Source: SXIZ01 sp040079795
Lineage (GTDB): Bacteria > Pseudomonadota > Gammaproteobacteria > Methylococcales > Methylomonadaceae
Assembly (NCBI GenBank): GCA_040079795.1
Contig: JBEBJQ010000046.1
Location: 1-34,564, forward strand
DNA length: 34,564 nucleotides
Reading direction: 5' to 3'
In this document: positions 1 to 7,310 of the stretch, piece by piece
Layout: each line of letters begins with the position of its first letter
How positions within the stretch are numbered: the stretch's first letter is position 1
Translations under genes and position numbers: made by a program
The notes under the pieces: generated by a model
Database searches by the model: none
The model's input: only the letters and a program-made list of their open reading frames with translations
Told to the model about the DNA's origin: nothing

Positions 1-80
1 ATATAAGGGTACTTAGAAAAGATATATTAATATTCATTCAGTATTTCCTTGAGTATCTAAAGGAAACCTGATTGTAGTAG

Positions 81-106
81 AAACTATTCATCAATAATAG
101 TTTTTT
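81..106 (+). terminator. Possible AT-rich Rho-independent terminator
   Basis: AAACTATT at 81-88 pairs perfectly with AATAGTTT at 96-103 around a 7-nt loop, and the run of T continues to 106. The stem has only one G-C pair, so it would be weak. It could end a transcript entering from the left of the window. Seen directly; the function is inferred. Confidence 0.35.
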
Positions 107-400
107 GTCGATAGTATTAATATTAGAATTTTAATATATTAAAAAAATTATGAATAACATAGTGATAAATATATAATTAATATTTTAAATGCTTTTTTTT
201 AGCTTTAAAAAATTCGCAAAAACAAGGCAGCCACTGACTCGATCAGTATGTTCATTACTACAACTGGATAAGCTACTCCCTCATTCTGAGACCCCTTACT
301 GCAACAGCTTCCTTTTTGTATAGAGGCCATACACCTCAGATAATTCAGAGCATGGTTGAATAGGGCGGAATCAAAAAAGCTGATAAACTGTCAGGGTAAG

Positions 401-428
401 TTGAGTGTTTTCGCTAATTCCCTATACT
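401..428 (+). promoter_or_regulatory. Predicted sigma70 promoter of the fadE gene
   Basis: TTGAGT at 401-406 and TATACT at 423-428 are 16 bases apart, a good -10 with a fair -35. Transcription would begin near 435, leaving a leader of only about 13 nt with AGGAG at its very start. The short leader makes this less certain. Confidence 0.35.
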
Positions 429-447
429 CATCAATTAGGAGCATCTC

Positions 448-2721
448 ATGAACTGGTCAAATCCGTTTAACGGCCTTAATGCTTCATTAGTCTCAATGCG
501 TTGCCGACTCATTAGCCGTCCCCTCTTTAAACTCATGCAGCGCGCCTTGCCCAAAATGTCCCAGACAGAACGGGAAGCTTTGGACGCCGGTAATACTTGG
601 TGGGATGCTGAGCTTTTTTCCGGCAAACCGAAATGGCAAGTGTTGCTGGGTTGTCCGGCGCCAAAACTCACAGCTGAAGAACAAGCATTCCTCAATGGCC
701 CGGTCGAAAAATTGTGTGCGATGCTGAATGACTGGGACATTACCCATAATCGCCGCGATTTACCACCAGAAGTCTGGGAATATATCAAACAACAAAAATT
801 CTGCGGCATGATTATCCCCAAAAGCTATGCCGGTTTAGAGTTTTCAGAATATGCCCATTCGGAAGTGATTATGAAAATTGCCAGCCGTAGCACTTCCGCG
901 GCAGTTACGGTGATGGTGCCTAATTCGCTTGGGCCTGCGAAATTGTTGTTAGCGTATGGCACGGAACAGCAAAAAAACTATTATTTGCCCCGTTTGGCTA
1001 ATGGTCAGGAAATTCCCGCCTTTGCGCTAACCGGCCCCCACGCAGGCAGTGATGCCAGTGCCATGCCGGATCGCGGCGTAGTGTGTTATGGTGAATTTGA
1101 GGGTAAGCAACAAATATTAGGAATACGTTTAAACTGGGAAAAACGTTACATCACCTTAGGTCCGGTTGCTACGGTGCTAGGGTTGGCATTCAAACTGTAC
1201 GATCCTGAACATCTACTGGGAGCGCGGGACGACATCGGTATTACCGTGGCGTTGATCCCCACCAACACGCCAGGGGTGTCGATTGGCAGACGGCATTTTC
1301 CACTCGACTCAGCATTTCAAAATGGTCCCAACTGGGGCAAAGATGTATTTATCCCGCTGGATTGGATTATTGGTGGTGCCCAGCAAGTCGGCAATGGCTG
1401 GAAAATGTTGATGCAATGTCTGGCAACGGGGCGAGCGGTTTCCTTACCTGCTTTGAGTGCCGCTGCTGCAAAATATACTTGCCGCAACACTGGTGCCTAT
1501 GCCCGGATCCGCAAACAATTTAACCAGCCCATTGCTGAATTTGAAGGTATCGCTGAAGTTTTAGCGCGGATTGCAGGTGAAACCTACATCATTGATGCAG
1601 CCCGCAGAGTAACCGCCGCAGCACTGGATAATGGTCAAAAACCTGCGGTCATTTCCGCTATTATTAAGTACGAACTCACTGAAAGAATGCGCCGGGTGGT
1701 TAACGACGGCATGGATATTCAGGGCGGCGCGGGCATTTGCCTGGGCCCTAAAAACACCCTGGGCAGGCTGTACCAAGTCATTCCTGTAGCGATTACTGTT
1801 GAAGGCGCTAATATTTTGACCCGTACTATGATGATTTTCGGGCAAGGCGCGATTCGTTGCCATCCTTATGTGCAGCAGGAAATGGCCGCCCTAACCTTAG
1901 AAAATCCCGTGCAAGCGTTGGCGCAATTTGACCAGATTTTGTTTAAACATATCGGTTTTGTACTGCGCAATCTGTGCAACAGTTTTTGGCTGGGGTTAAG
2001 CAATGCACGGTTTGTTAGTGTAACGTGTGATGCGGAATCCCTGCCATATTTTCGGCAGATTGCCCGCCTGAGCGCAGCATTTGCGTTGGTGACTGATATT
2101 GCTTTAATCACCTTAGGGGGAACCTTGAAACGTAAGGAAAGCATTTCAGGGCGCTTTGCTGATGTGTTAAGTAACCTTTACTTGTGCTCCTGTGTTTTGA
2201 AACATTATCAGAACCAGGGTAGCTTAGCGGAAGATACGCCCTTGATGCATTGGGCTTGTCAGCAATCGTTGTATCGCGTGCAACAGTCGCTGTTGGCGAT
2301 TTTGCATAAACTGCCCGTGCGCAGCTTAGCCTGGTTATTGCGGGCGCTACTGTTCCCTATCGGTAAGCCTTATGCGTCGCCGTCTGATGCGATAGCACAG
2401 CAAGTCGCCGCGCTACTTTTACAGGAATCACCCACCCGCACACGTTTAACCCAGGGTATTTATATCAATGAAAACCCGGAGGATGCGACCGGCAAGCTTG
2501 AAGTGGCATTCAAGGCGGTATTGGCCGCAGCGCCTGTCGAAGCAAAAATCCATGCAGCGCAGAAACAAAAATTATTACCAAAAGGCGTGACTGCGTCCTC
2601 TTTGCAAGATGCGATTAGTAAGGGCATTATTAGTCAAGATGAGGCGCGTTTGCTGGAAGTTGCTGATATAGCCAGATTGGCAGCGATTACGGTGGATGAT
2701 TTTAGTGGCAGTATGCAATAG
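448..2721 (+). CDS. fadE: FadE-type acyl-CoA dehydrogenase
   Basis: Oxidises acyl-CoA to trans-2-enoyl-CoA with FAD, the first step of fatty acid beta-oxidation. The 757-residue protein closely follows remembered E. coli FadE (814 residues) over nearly its full length: TWWDAELFSGKPKW near residue 50, the NSLGPAKLL region, LTGPHAGSDA, GRRHFPL, and VEGANILTRTMMIFGQGA around residues 451-468. Glu452 in VEGANILTR is the likely catalytic base (inference). The C-terminal third matches the DUF1974 extension typical of FadE. It lacks the hydrophobic N-terminal segment of about 50 residues in E. coli FadE, so it may be soluble or peripheral. The ATG at 448 follows TAGGAG at 435-440. The next gene starts 8 bases downstream, suggesting co-transcription. 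A FadR-like operator overlaps codons 2-7. Confidence 0.93.
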   Translation: MNWSNPFNGLNASLVSMRCRLISRPLFKLMQRALPKMSQTEREALDAGNTWWDAELFSGKPKWQVLLGCPAPKLTAEEQAFLNGPVEKLCAMLNDWDITHNRRDLPPEVWEYIKQQKFCGMIIPKSYAGLEFSEYAHSEVIMKIASRSTSAAVTVMVPNSLGPAKLLLAYGTEQQKNYYLPRLANGQEIPAFALTGPHAGSDASAMPDRGVVCYGEFEGKQQILGIRLNWEKRYITLGPVATVLGLAFKLYDPEHLLGARDDIGITVALIPTNTPGVSIGRRHFPLDSAFQNGPNWGKDVFIPLDWIIGGAQQVGNGWKMLMQCLATGRAVSLPALSAAAAKYTCRNTGAYARIRKQFNQPIAEFEGIAEVLARIAGETYIIDAARRVTAAALDNGQKPAVISAIIKYELTERMRRVVNDGMDIQGGAGICLGPKNTLGRLYQVIPVAITVEGANILTRTMMIFGQGAIRCHPYVQQEMAALTLENPVQALAQFDQILFKHIGFVLRNLCNSFWLGLSNARFVSVTCDAESLPYFRQIARLSAAFALVTDIALITLGGTLKRKESISGRFADVLSNLYLCSCVLKHYQNQGSLAEDTPLMHWACQQSLYRVQQSLLAILHKLPVRSLAWLLRALLFPIGKPYASPSDAIAQQVAALLLQESPTRTRLTQGIYINENPEDATGKLEVAFKAVLAAAPVEAKIHAAQKQKLLPKGVTASSLQDAISKGIISQDEARLLEVADIARLAAITVDDFSGSMQ

Positions 2722-2729
2722 CTTAATTA

Positions 2730-3401
2730 ATGAAAAGGGAACCTGTGAGGGGCGACTTTTTGTTACTCAGCGTCATGATTGTAGGGTTAACCGTTAGCCG
2801 AATTGGCTTTGCCGCTGACAGTCCGCATAAAGCAAAAAACCATCAGCAACAAAAACGCTTAAAAGTTAACCCAATCCCTGATAACGAGGGTGCCTGGATC
2901 GCCAATGCCGAAACCAATGTGTATCAGGCTGGCACTTTTGAAAACTTAACCCTGGGCTATTCAGCACGGTATGGCTGGGATTTCAGCGTTTCGTTGTTAA
3001 ACACGCAGGTATCAGACCCTAATAATCATTTTATAGCGGATACTTTTTTCAATATCGCTAAAACACTTGATATTACTGAAGATCTTACGGTCGTGGTTGG
3101 GTCACAGAACGGTCTGGCGTTAGTAAATACTCAACCGCAGTTATGGTATAGCTTTACTTTTGTGGATAACCGTTATGATCTAAGCTCGTGGCTGTTAGTG
3201 CATGGCGGGCCTTATCTGGCTAATGCGGCGATTACAGGAACTTCACGGCAAGTGGGGTTTATAGCAGGAACTGAAATTACCTTTATTAAAAACACGTTAT
3301 CTTTACAGATGGATTACCTCAGTGGACATCATGCTTTAGCTGGGGGCATGATTAATCTGCTTCTGAATATTACCCCCACCTCCAAGTCTATCTGGGCGTA
3401 G
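2730..3401 (+). CDS. Exported beta-barrel-like protein, 3' end frameshifted
   Basis: I do not recognise a named family. The 223-residue product has a signal peptide (basic n-region, FLLLSVMIVGLTV core, cleavage probably after GFAA near residue 29). Alternating hydrophobic/polar strands follow, such as LTLGYSARYGWDFSVSLL and LWYSFTFVDNRYDL, typical of a small outer-membrane barrel. The reading frame ends at 3401 in SKSIWA. Shifting frame at the C-run 3373-3377 continues it as HLQVYLGVAVPEQSS to a stop at 3473-3475, ending in FNFSTKNL, which looks like a closing barrel strand. One C appears to be missing, by real mutation or sequencing error. It lies 8 bases after fadE and is probably in the same transcript. 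No strong ribosome binding site is seen before the ATG. Confidence 0.7.
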   Translation: MKREPVRGDFLLLSVMIVGLTVSRIGFAADSPHKAKNHQQQKRLKVNPIPDNEGAWIANAETNVYQAGTFENLTLGYSARYGWDFSVSLLNTQVSDPNNHFIADTFFNIAKTLDITEDLTVVVGSQNGLALVNTQPQLWYSFTFVDNRYDLSSWLLVHGGPYLANAAITGTSRQVGFIAGTEITFIKNTLSLQMDYLSGHHALAGGMINLLLNITPTSKSIWA

Positions 3402-3534
3402 CCGTTCCCGAGCAAAGTAGCGGCAATGAATTCGCTGGCATCTTAGGTTTTAATTTTTCAACCAAGAATTTGTAATACCCAAGCTCAATAACTACTATAA
3501 GCTATCCCTAAAACGGCTCTTATTCAAACCAGCA

Positions 3535-4317
3535 TTATTTTGAAGGCTTATCAATATCTTCATCCAACAAATAATCCTGATCCTCTTCTGGTACTTTACC
3601 GTCATGTTCTAAATAATTCCGGCGCTGCCGGTAAGCGCTTTTAATAAATTCATAGCGGTCAATTGCCGCTTCATTAACAATTTTTTCGGAGGTGAGTAAG
3701 CCTGCGCGGGTATCGGTGGCATCCAGGATACCTGAGCCGGTACTTGCAACTGACACAGCACCACCACCCAGTAAAAATGTGTATGTTAAAGGGTTAAATG
3801 CAGCATCGCCGATGAGCCCAAAAATACCGCGCGGGGAGCTTGGCCCGATAAACGGCAGCACCAGATATGGCCCGGTCGGTACTCCCCATACGCCCAGGGT
3901 TTGGTCAAAGTCTTCTTCATGTTTGGGTAAGCTCAGCATTGTGCCAACGTCTATAATTCCGGCAATACCGACCGTGGAATTGACCAGAAAACGGGTAAAA
4001 TCCAAACCGCCATCAAGCAATTTAAATTGTAAAAAATCATTGAGCGTGACGCCAATATCCTCAATATTATTGAAAAAATTCGTAACGCCGGTATCAACCA
4101 CTTCCGGTGTCGTCCAGAGATAGGCTTCTGCCACTGGCTTTGTCACTAAGCTATCGACCTTATCGTTAAATGCCTGTATGTTGCGGTTTAATCCTTCCCA
4201 GTCGTCAGGTGTGCCGGAGCCGGTCGTTTTTGTGGTTGCACAACTACACAACAGACTTAGGAGTATTAAACACGGTAATTTTTGGATTAAACAAAAAGTT
4301 TTTAACGGATTATTCAT
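3535..4317 (-). CDS. mlaA: MlaA/VacJ outer-membrane lipoprotein
   Basis: Outer-membrane part of the Mla pathway, which removes misplaced phospholipids from the outer leaflet and passes them to periplasmic MlaC for return to the inner membrane. From the ATG at 4317 the protein has 260 residues, with a lipoprotein signal (PCLILLSLLCSC, lipidated Cys probably residue 26). The MlaA domain follows: DWEGLNRNIQAFND, DFLQFKLLDGGLDFTRFLVN, FDQTLGVWGVPTGPYLVLP, and a C-terminal acidic tail. An upstream ATG at 4362 would add 15 residues before the signal peptide and is less likely; neither start has a clear ribosome binding site. No other mla genes (mlaBCDEF) lie nearby. It is convergent with the preceding gene and divergent from the acyltransferase fusion, another lipid enzyme. 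Confidence 0.92.
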   Translation of the reverse strand: MNNPLKTFCLIQKLPCLILLSLLCSCATTKTTGSGTPDDWEGLNRNIQAFNDKVDSLVTKPVAEAYLWTTPEVVDTGVTNFFNNIEDIGVTLNDFLQFKLLDGGLDFTRFLVNSTVGIAGIIDVGTMLSLPKHEEDFDQTLGVWGVPTGPYLVLPFIGPSSPRGIFGLIGDAAFNPLTYTFLLGGGAVSVASTGSGILDATDTRAGLLTSEKIVNEAAIDRYEFIKSAYRQRRNYLEHDGKVPEEDQDYLLDEDIDKPSK

Positions 4318-4507
4318 ACTGGCGATTAAACGGGTTAACTTAATAATCGCCAAAGTATACACTTAAGAAACCCTTGGATAAATCCAATCATGGAATTCAG
4401 AATAATCTCAATTAGTGTAAGGCGGGGTATACTGAATTCAATGTTTAGCGTATAAATTGGGCTGACATTTAACATTGTCCATATTCTTTATTTAGGGAGC
4501 AGTGCAT

Positions 4508-6805
4508 ATGCCTAAAGCAACGTATTCAGAGGACTGGGCTGAGATTGATACCACCCTTTACAACCGTTCAGCGCGTTTGTTCAGTGTGGTTAAAAATGTC
4601 TTAAGCGTCAAAATTGATCTGCATGCTGACCCTCAAGTCTTTCAGGGCGATATCTTTTTATTTAATCACTTTTCCCGTTTCGAAACCTTTATTCCACAGT
4701 TTTTGATTTATGAAAGATCAGGCGCATACAGTTGCGCTATCGCATCCAGTGAGTTTTTTGAGGAGGACACCGCACTCTCACGCTATCTCAAGCAGGTTGG
4801 CGTTTTTCCGCATGACCATCCGCGGCTGTTCCCGTTACTGGCAGGACAAATTTTACGGGGGCGTAAAATCATCATATTTCCTGAGGGCGGGATGGTAAAA
4901 GACCATCAGGTTATGGATAAGCAGGGTAATTACAGTATTTATTCGCGTACTGCTGGAACCCGGCGCAAGCAGCACACGGGGGCGGCTGTCTTAGGGCAAG
5001 GCGTGGCTCTGTTTAAAGCGGCGGTTTGCCTGGCGGTAAAACACAATAATACGCAGCAATTAGGCTATTGGCAAAAACAGCTCAAATTTGACAGTGTCGA
5101 TCAGTTAATTGCCGTTGCCAGTAAACCAACCCTGATTGTGCCAGCCAATATTACCTTTTATCCGATTCGCTCCTCTGAAAACCTGTTGTTTAAAAGTGTG
5201 GAATTGTTTTCTGAAGGGCTTAGTTTGCGTCAATCTGAAGAGTTGTTGATTGAAGGCAATATATTACTCAAAAATACCGATATGGATATCCGCACAGGCG
5301 TTCCGGTCAATCCTTGCTCGGTTTGGGATTGGCGAACAAGGTCGCTCATGAAGTGGGTGATCCCCGAGATTAAATCCCTGGACGATGTTTTTAATCTCAG
5401 TGCTGCGCCTAAAAATGTATCGCAACGGGTCTTAGGTAAAGTGTTTATTAGCCATTCTGAAAGTGCCCGCAATCAGTATATGGAAAAAATGTATGCGCTG
5501 GTCACTGTTAATTTAAGCCATTTGGCAGCCACTTTGATCACGCATTACATCGGCCAAGGCCAAACCCATGTAGAAAAAAACTTATTTTATAGCATTCTCT
5601 ATATCGCAATAAAACGCTTGCAGGGTAATCCGGCTATTCACTTACACCGAAGCCTGCTTAACCCTGATGATTATAGCGATTTGCTAAAGAGTTCCAACAA
5701 GCGTTTTGAATTTTTTATAACAACCGCAAAAGACGCTGGTCTTATCCAGGAAAAAAGTAACAGTTACCAATTTTTACCGAAACTCTGTGCGGATTATCAC
5801 TTTGACACAATCCGCCTGGAAAATCCTATTGCCGTATACAGTAACGAAGCAGCACCTTTGCCGGTTATTCAAAGCACCTTAATTGCCGCTATCCAGGAAT
5901 TTTCAGTCACTGATAAATTTCAATTTGCTGCCTGGCATTTTGAAGATGAGCTGGTTAGCCTGGCATGGGAGAAAAAAACCTATTCAAAGCCGGAATTGAT
6001 GGATATCAATCAATTAGAGATAGCCGTTGCTGATCCTTCGCCGTTTTTCATTCACCCAGAACCGGCTAATGGTATAGGTATCCTGCTTATTCACGGATTA
6101 TTTGCGAGTCCCGCTGAGGTAAGGGAATATGGGCAGTATTTAGCTAAGCAGGGTTACACCGTCTTAGGCATAAGGCTAAAAGGGCACGGAACCTCACCTT
6201 ACGCGCTACGCGACCAATGCTGGCAAGACTGGTACGGTTGCGTACAGCGCGGATTTCAAATTCTTAAAGATTATTGTCCGCATCTGTTTGTCATCGGTTT
6301 TTCAACTGGTGGGGCATTGGCCTTAAAATTAGCAGCGGAACATCACCACCAAATTATTGGAGTAACCGCCGTTTCAGTACCCCTAAAATTTGTGAATCCT
6401 GCGTTCATGTTAGTCCCGTTACTGCACGGGACCAATAAACTTATCGAGTGGATTTCTAGTTATGAAGGCATAAAGCCTTTTATTGACAATGAACCTGAGC
6501 ATCCGCTAGTCAATTATCGTAATACCCCAGTCAGGGCACTATATGAGTTGCGTCTGTTAATCGAACAACTCGAAGCCGAGTTACCCAAGGTTACTGTTCC
6601 AACCCTGATTATGAGCGCGCAGAACGACCCGGTTGTCGCGTCTAAAAGTTCTGAACAGATTTTTGAATTATTAGGCTCCAAACAAAAGCAGTTGCGCAGC
6701 ATAGCCTCTAATCGCCATGGCATCTTAATGGAAAATCTCGGAGGAACCTGGCAAATAATTGATGATTTTTTAAAAGCGTATAGTGAAAGCCCTTCCGGCA
6801 ACTAG
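4508..6805 (+). CDS. PlsC-like acyltransferase fused to an alpha/beta hydrolase
   Basis: A 765-residue two-enzyme protein. The N-terminal part (about 1-270) resembles glycerol-phosphate/lysophospholipid acyltransferases: NHFSRFE at 53-59 stands where HX4D is usual (His54, Glu59 instead of Asp), and FPEGG is at 124-128. The middle (about 280-500) is helical and similar to no domain I can name. The C-terminal part (about 515-765) is an alpha/beta hydrolase: LIHGLFAS oxyanion region, GFSTGG with nucleophile Ser599, Asp707 in QNDP and His737 in NRHG form the expected triad. No signal peptide or clear membrane span. It probably transfers and removes acyl chains on lipids; substrate unknown. ATG 4508 is preferred over GTG 4502 because AGGGAG at 4494-4499 is 8 bases upstream. 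The stop codon touches an IS remnant. Confidence 0.85.
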   Translation: MPKATYSEDWAEIDTTLYNRSARLFSVVKNVLSVKIDLHADPQVFQGDIFLFNHFSRFETFIPQFLIYERSGAYSCAIASSEFFEEDTALSRYLKQVGVFPHDHPRLFPLLAGQILRGRKIIIFPEGGMVKDHQVMDKQGNYSIYSRTAGTRRKQHTGAAVLGQGVALFKAAVCLAVKHNNTQQLGYWQKQLKFDSVDQLIAVASKPTLIVPANITFYPIRSSENLLFKSVELFSEGLSLRQSEELLIEGNILLKNTDMDIRTGVPVNPCSVWDWRTRSLMKWVIPEIKSLDDVFNLSAAPKNVSQRVLGKVFISHSESARNQYMEKMYALVTVNLSHLAATLITHYIGQGQTHVEKNLFYSILYIAIKRLQGNPAIHLHRSLLNPDDYSDLLKSSNKRFEFFITTAKDAGLIQEKSNSYQFLPKLCADYHFDTIRLENPIAVYSNEAAPLPVIQSTLIAAIQEFSVTDKFQFAAWHFEDELVSLAWEKKTYSKPELMDINQLEIAVADPSPFFIHPEPANGIGILLIHGLFASPAEVREYGQYLAKQGYTVLGIRLKGHGTSPYALRDQCWQDWYGCVQRGFQILKDYCPHLFVIGFSTGGALALKLAAEHHHQIIGVTAVSVPLKFVNPAFMLVPLLHGTNKLIEWISSYEGIKPFIDNEPEHPLVNYRNTPVRALYELRLLIEQLEAELPKVTVPTLIMSAQNDPVVASKSSEQIFELLGSKQKQLRSIASNRHGILMENLGGTWQIIDDFLKAYSESPSGN

Positions 6806-7060
6806 GCATCTTTCCAAAATAACTGCTTGATACAAATGAAGCTACATTGCTATTCTGCCAGCACGAAAAAGACATAATCGGGAGTTAGCGAAAAGACGTC
6901 TTGCTATTGAGCATGTTAATCGGCGGTGTAAAATTTTCTGTATTGTTAAGGAAGCTTATCGCGGTAAACATAAAAATTATAGCCAAACCTGGAACTTGGT
7001 GGCCGTGCTCGTAAATCTTAGGTATCCGCAAAACGTGGCGGCTTAAATTGGAAAGATGTC
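6805..7060 (+). mobile_element. Miniature remnant of an IS5-like insertion sequence
   Basis: CATCTTTCCAA at 6807-6817 is the exact inverse of TTGGAAAGATG at 7048-7058. Extending both ends by two bases gives 13-bp ends with one mismatch (GG versus GA). Between them is only the 3' end of a transposase gene (6840-7046). About 256 bp remain, against roughly 0.8-1.2 kb for an intact IS5-family element, so most of the interior has been lost. No target-site duplication could be found. It could in principle be moved by an intact relative elsewhere in the genome. Confidence 0.75.
6840..7046 (+). pseudogene. C-terminal fragment of an IS5-family transposase
   Basis: An open frame of 68 codons follows a stop at 6837-6839 and ends with TAA at 7044-7046. 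It reads NRELAKRRLAIEHVNRRCK, then KEAYRGKHKNYSQTW and VLVNLRYPQNVAA. The RxxIEHVNxRxKxFxIV and YRGKHKNY...LVAALVNLR patterns are characteristic of the C-terminus of IS5-like DDE transposases, including the region of the last catalytic Glu (probably the E of IEHVN). No start codon and no N-terminal two thirds are present, so it cannot be active. Confidence 0.8.
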
Positions 7061-7310
7061 TGCTGTATAAATGCTTATGAAAATCTTATTTTTATAGGCC
7101 GTTGGCTACTCATGTCTAACCTGATTACATTACCATTATTTAAGTGTTCATGATTAAGCTGAAGTTAAGCTAAATTGGTTTATTATCGAGCTAAGGTTTT
7201 ATAGTTGCATCGTAATAGGGCTTCGATTGTGAATTGTTGCAAGCTAAAAAAGTTGGGTGAGCAATGCTTGTTAAAGGCTGCTACGGTAGAATATTTCTTG
7301 GGGGGTGTTA
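7061..7310. other. Intergenic region before the DUF6600 gene
   Basis: Together with the IS remnant this makes a gap of about 500 bases without an intact gene. The 250 bases after the remnant are AT-rich and hold no gene I can support. GGGGG at 7301-7305 lies 5 bases before ATG 7311 and is the likely ribosome binding site. No convincing promoter stands out. Confidence 0.5.

Larger units (their letters stand above)
1..447. other. AT-rich non-coding leader upstream of fadE
   Basis: No convincing gene is visible in this stretch. The first ~200 bases are very AT-rich. They hold a 7-bp inverted repeat (TTTCCTT at 44-50, AAGGAAA at 60-66) and a terminator-like hairpin listed separately (81-106). 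The last ~50 bases hold a plausible sigma70 promoter and the ribosome binding site of fadE. The hairpins may close a gene lying to the left of the window, but that cannot be seen. Confidence 0.6.

Noticed and set aside
3692..4123. 143-codon plus-strand frame inside mlaA
   Set aside because: Antisense shadow of a clearly conserved MlaA gene.
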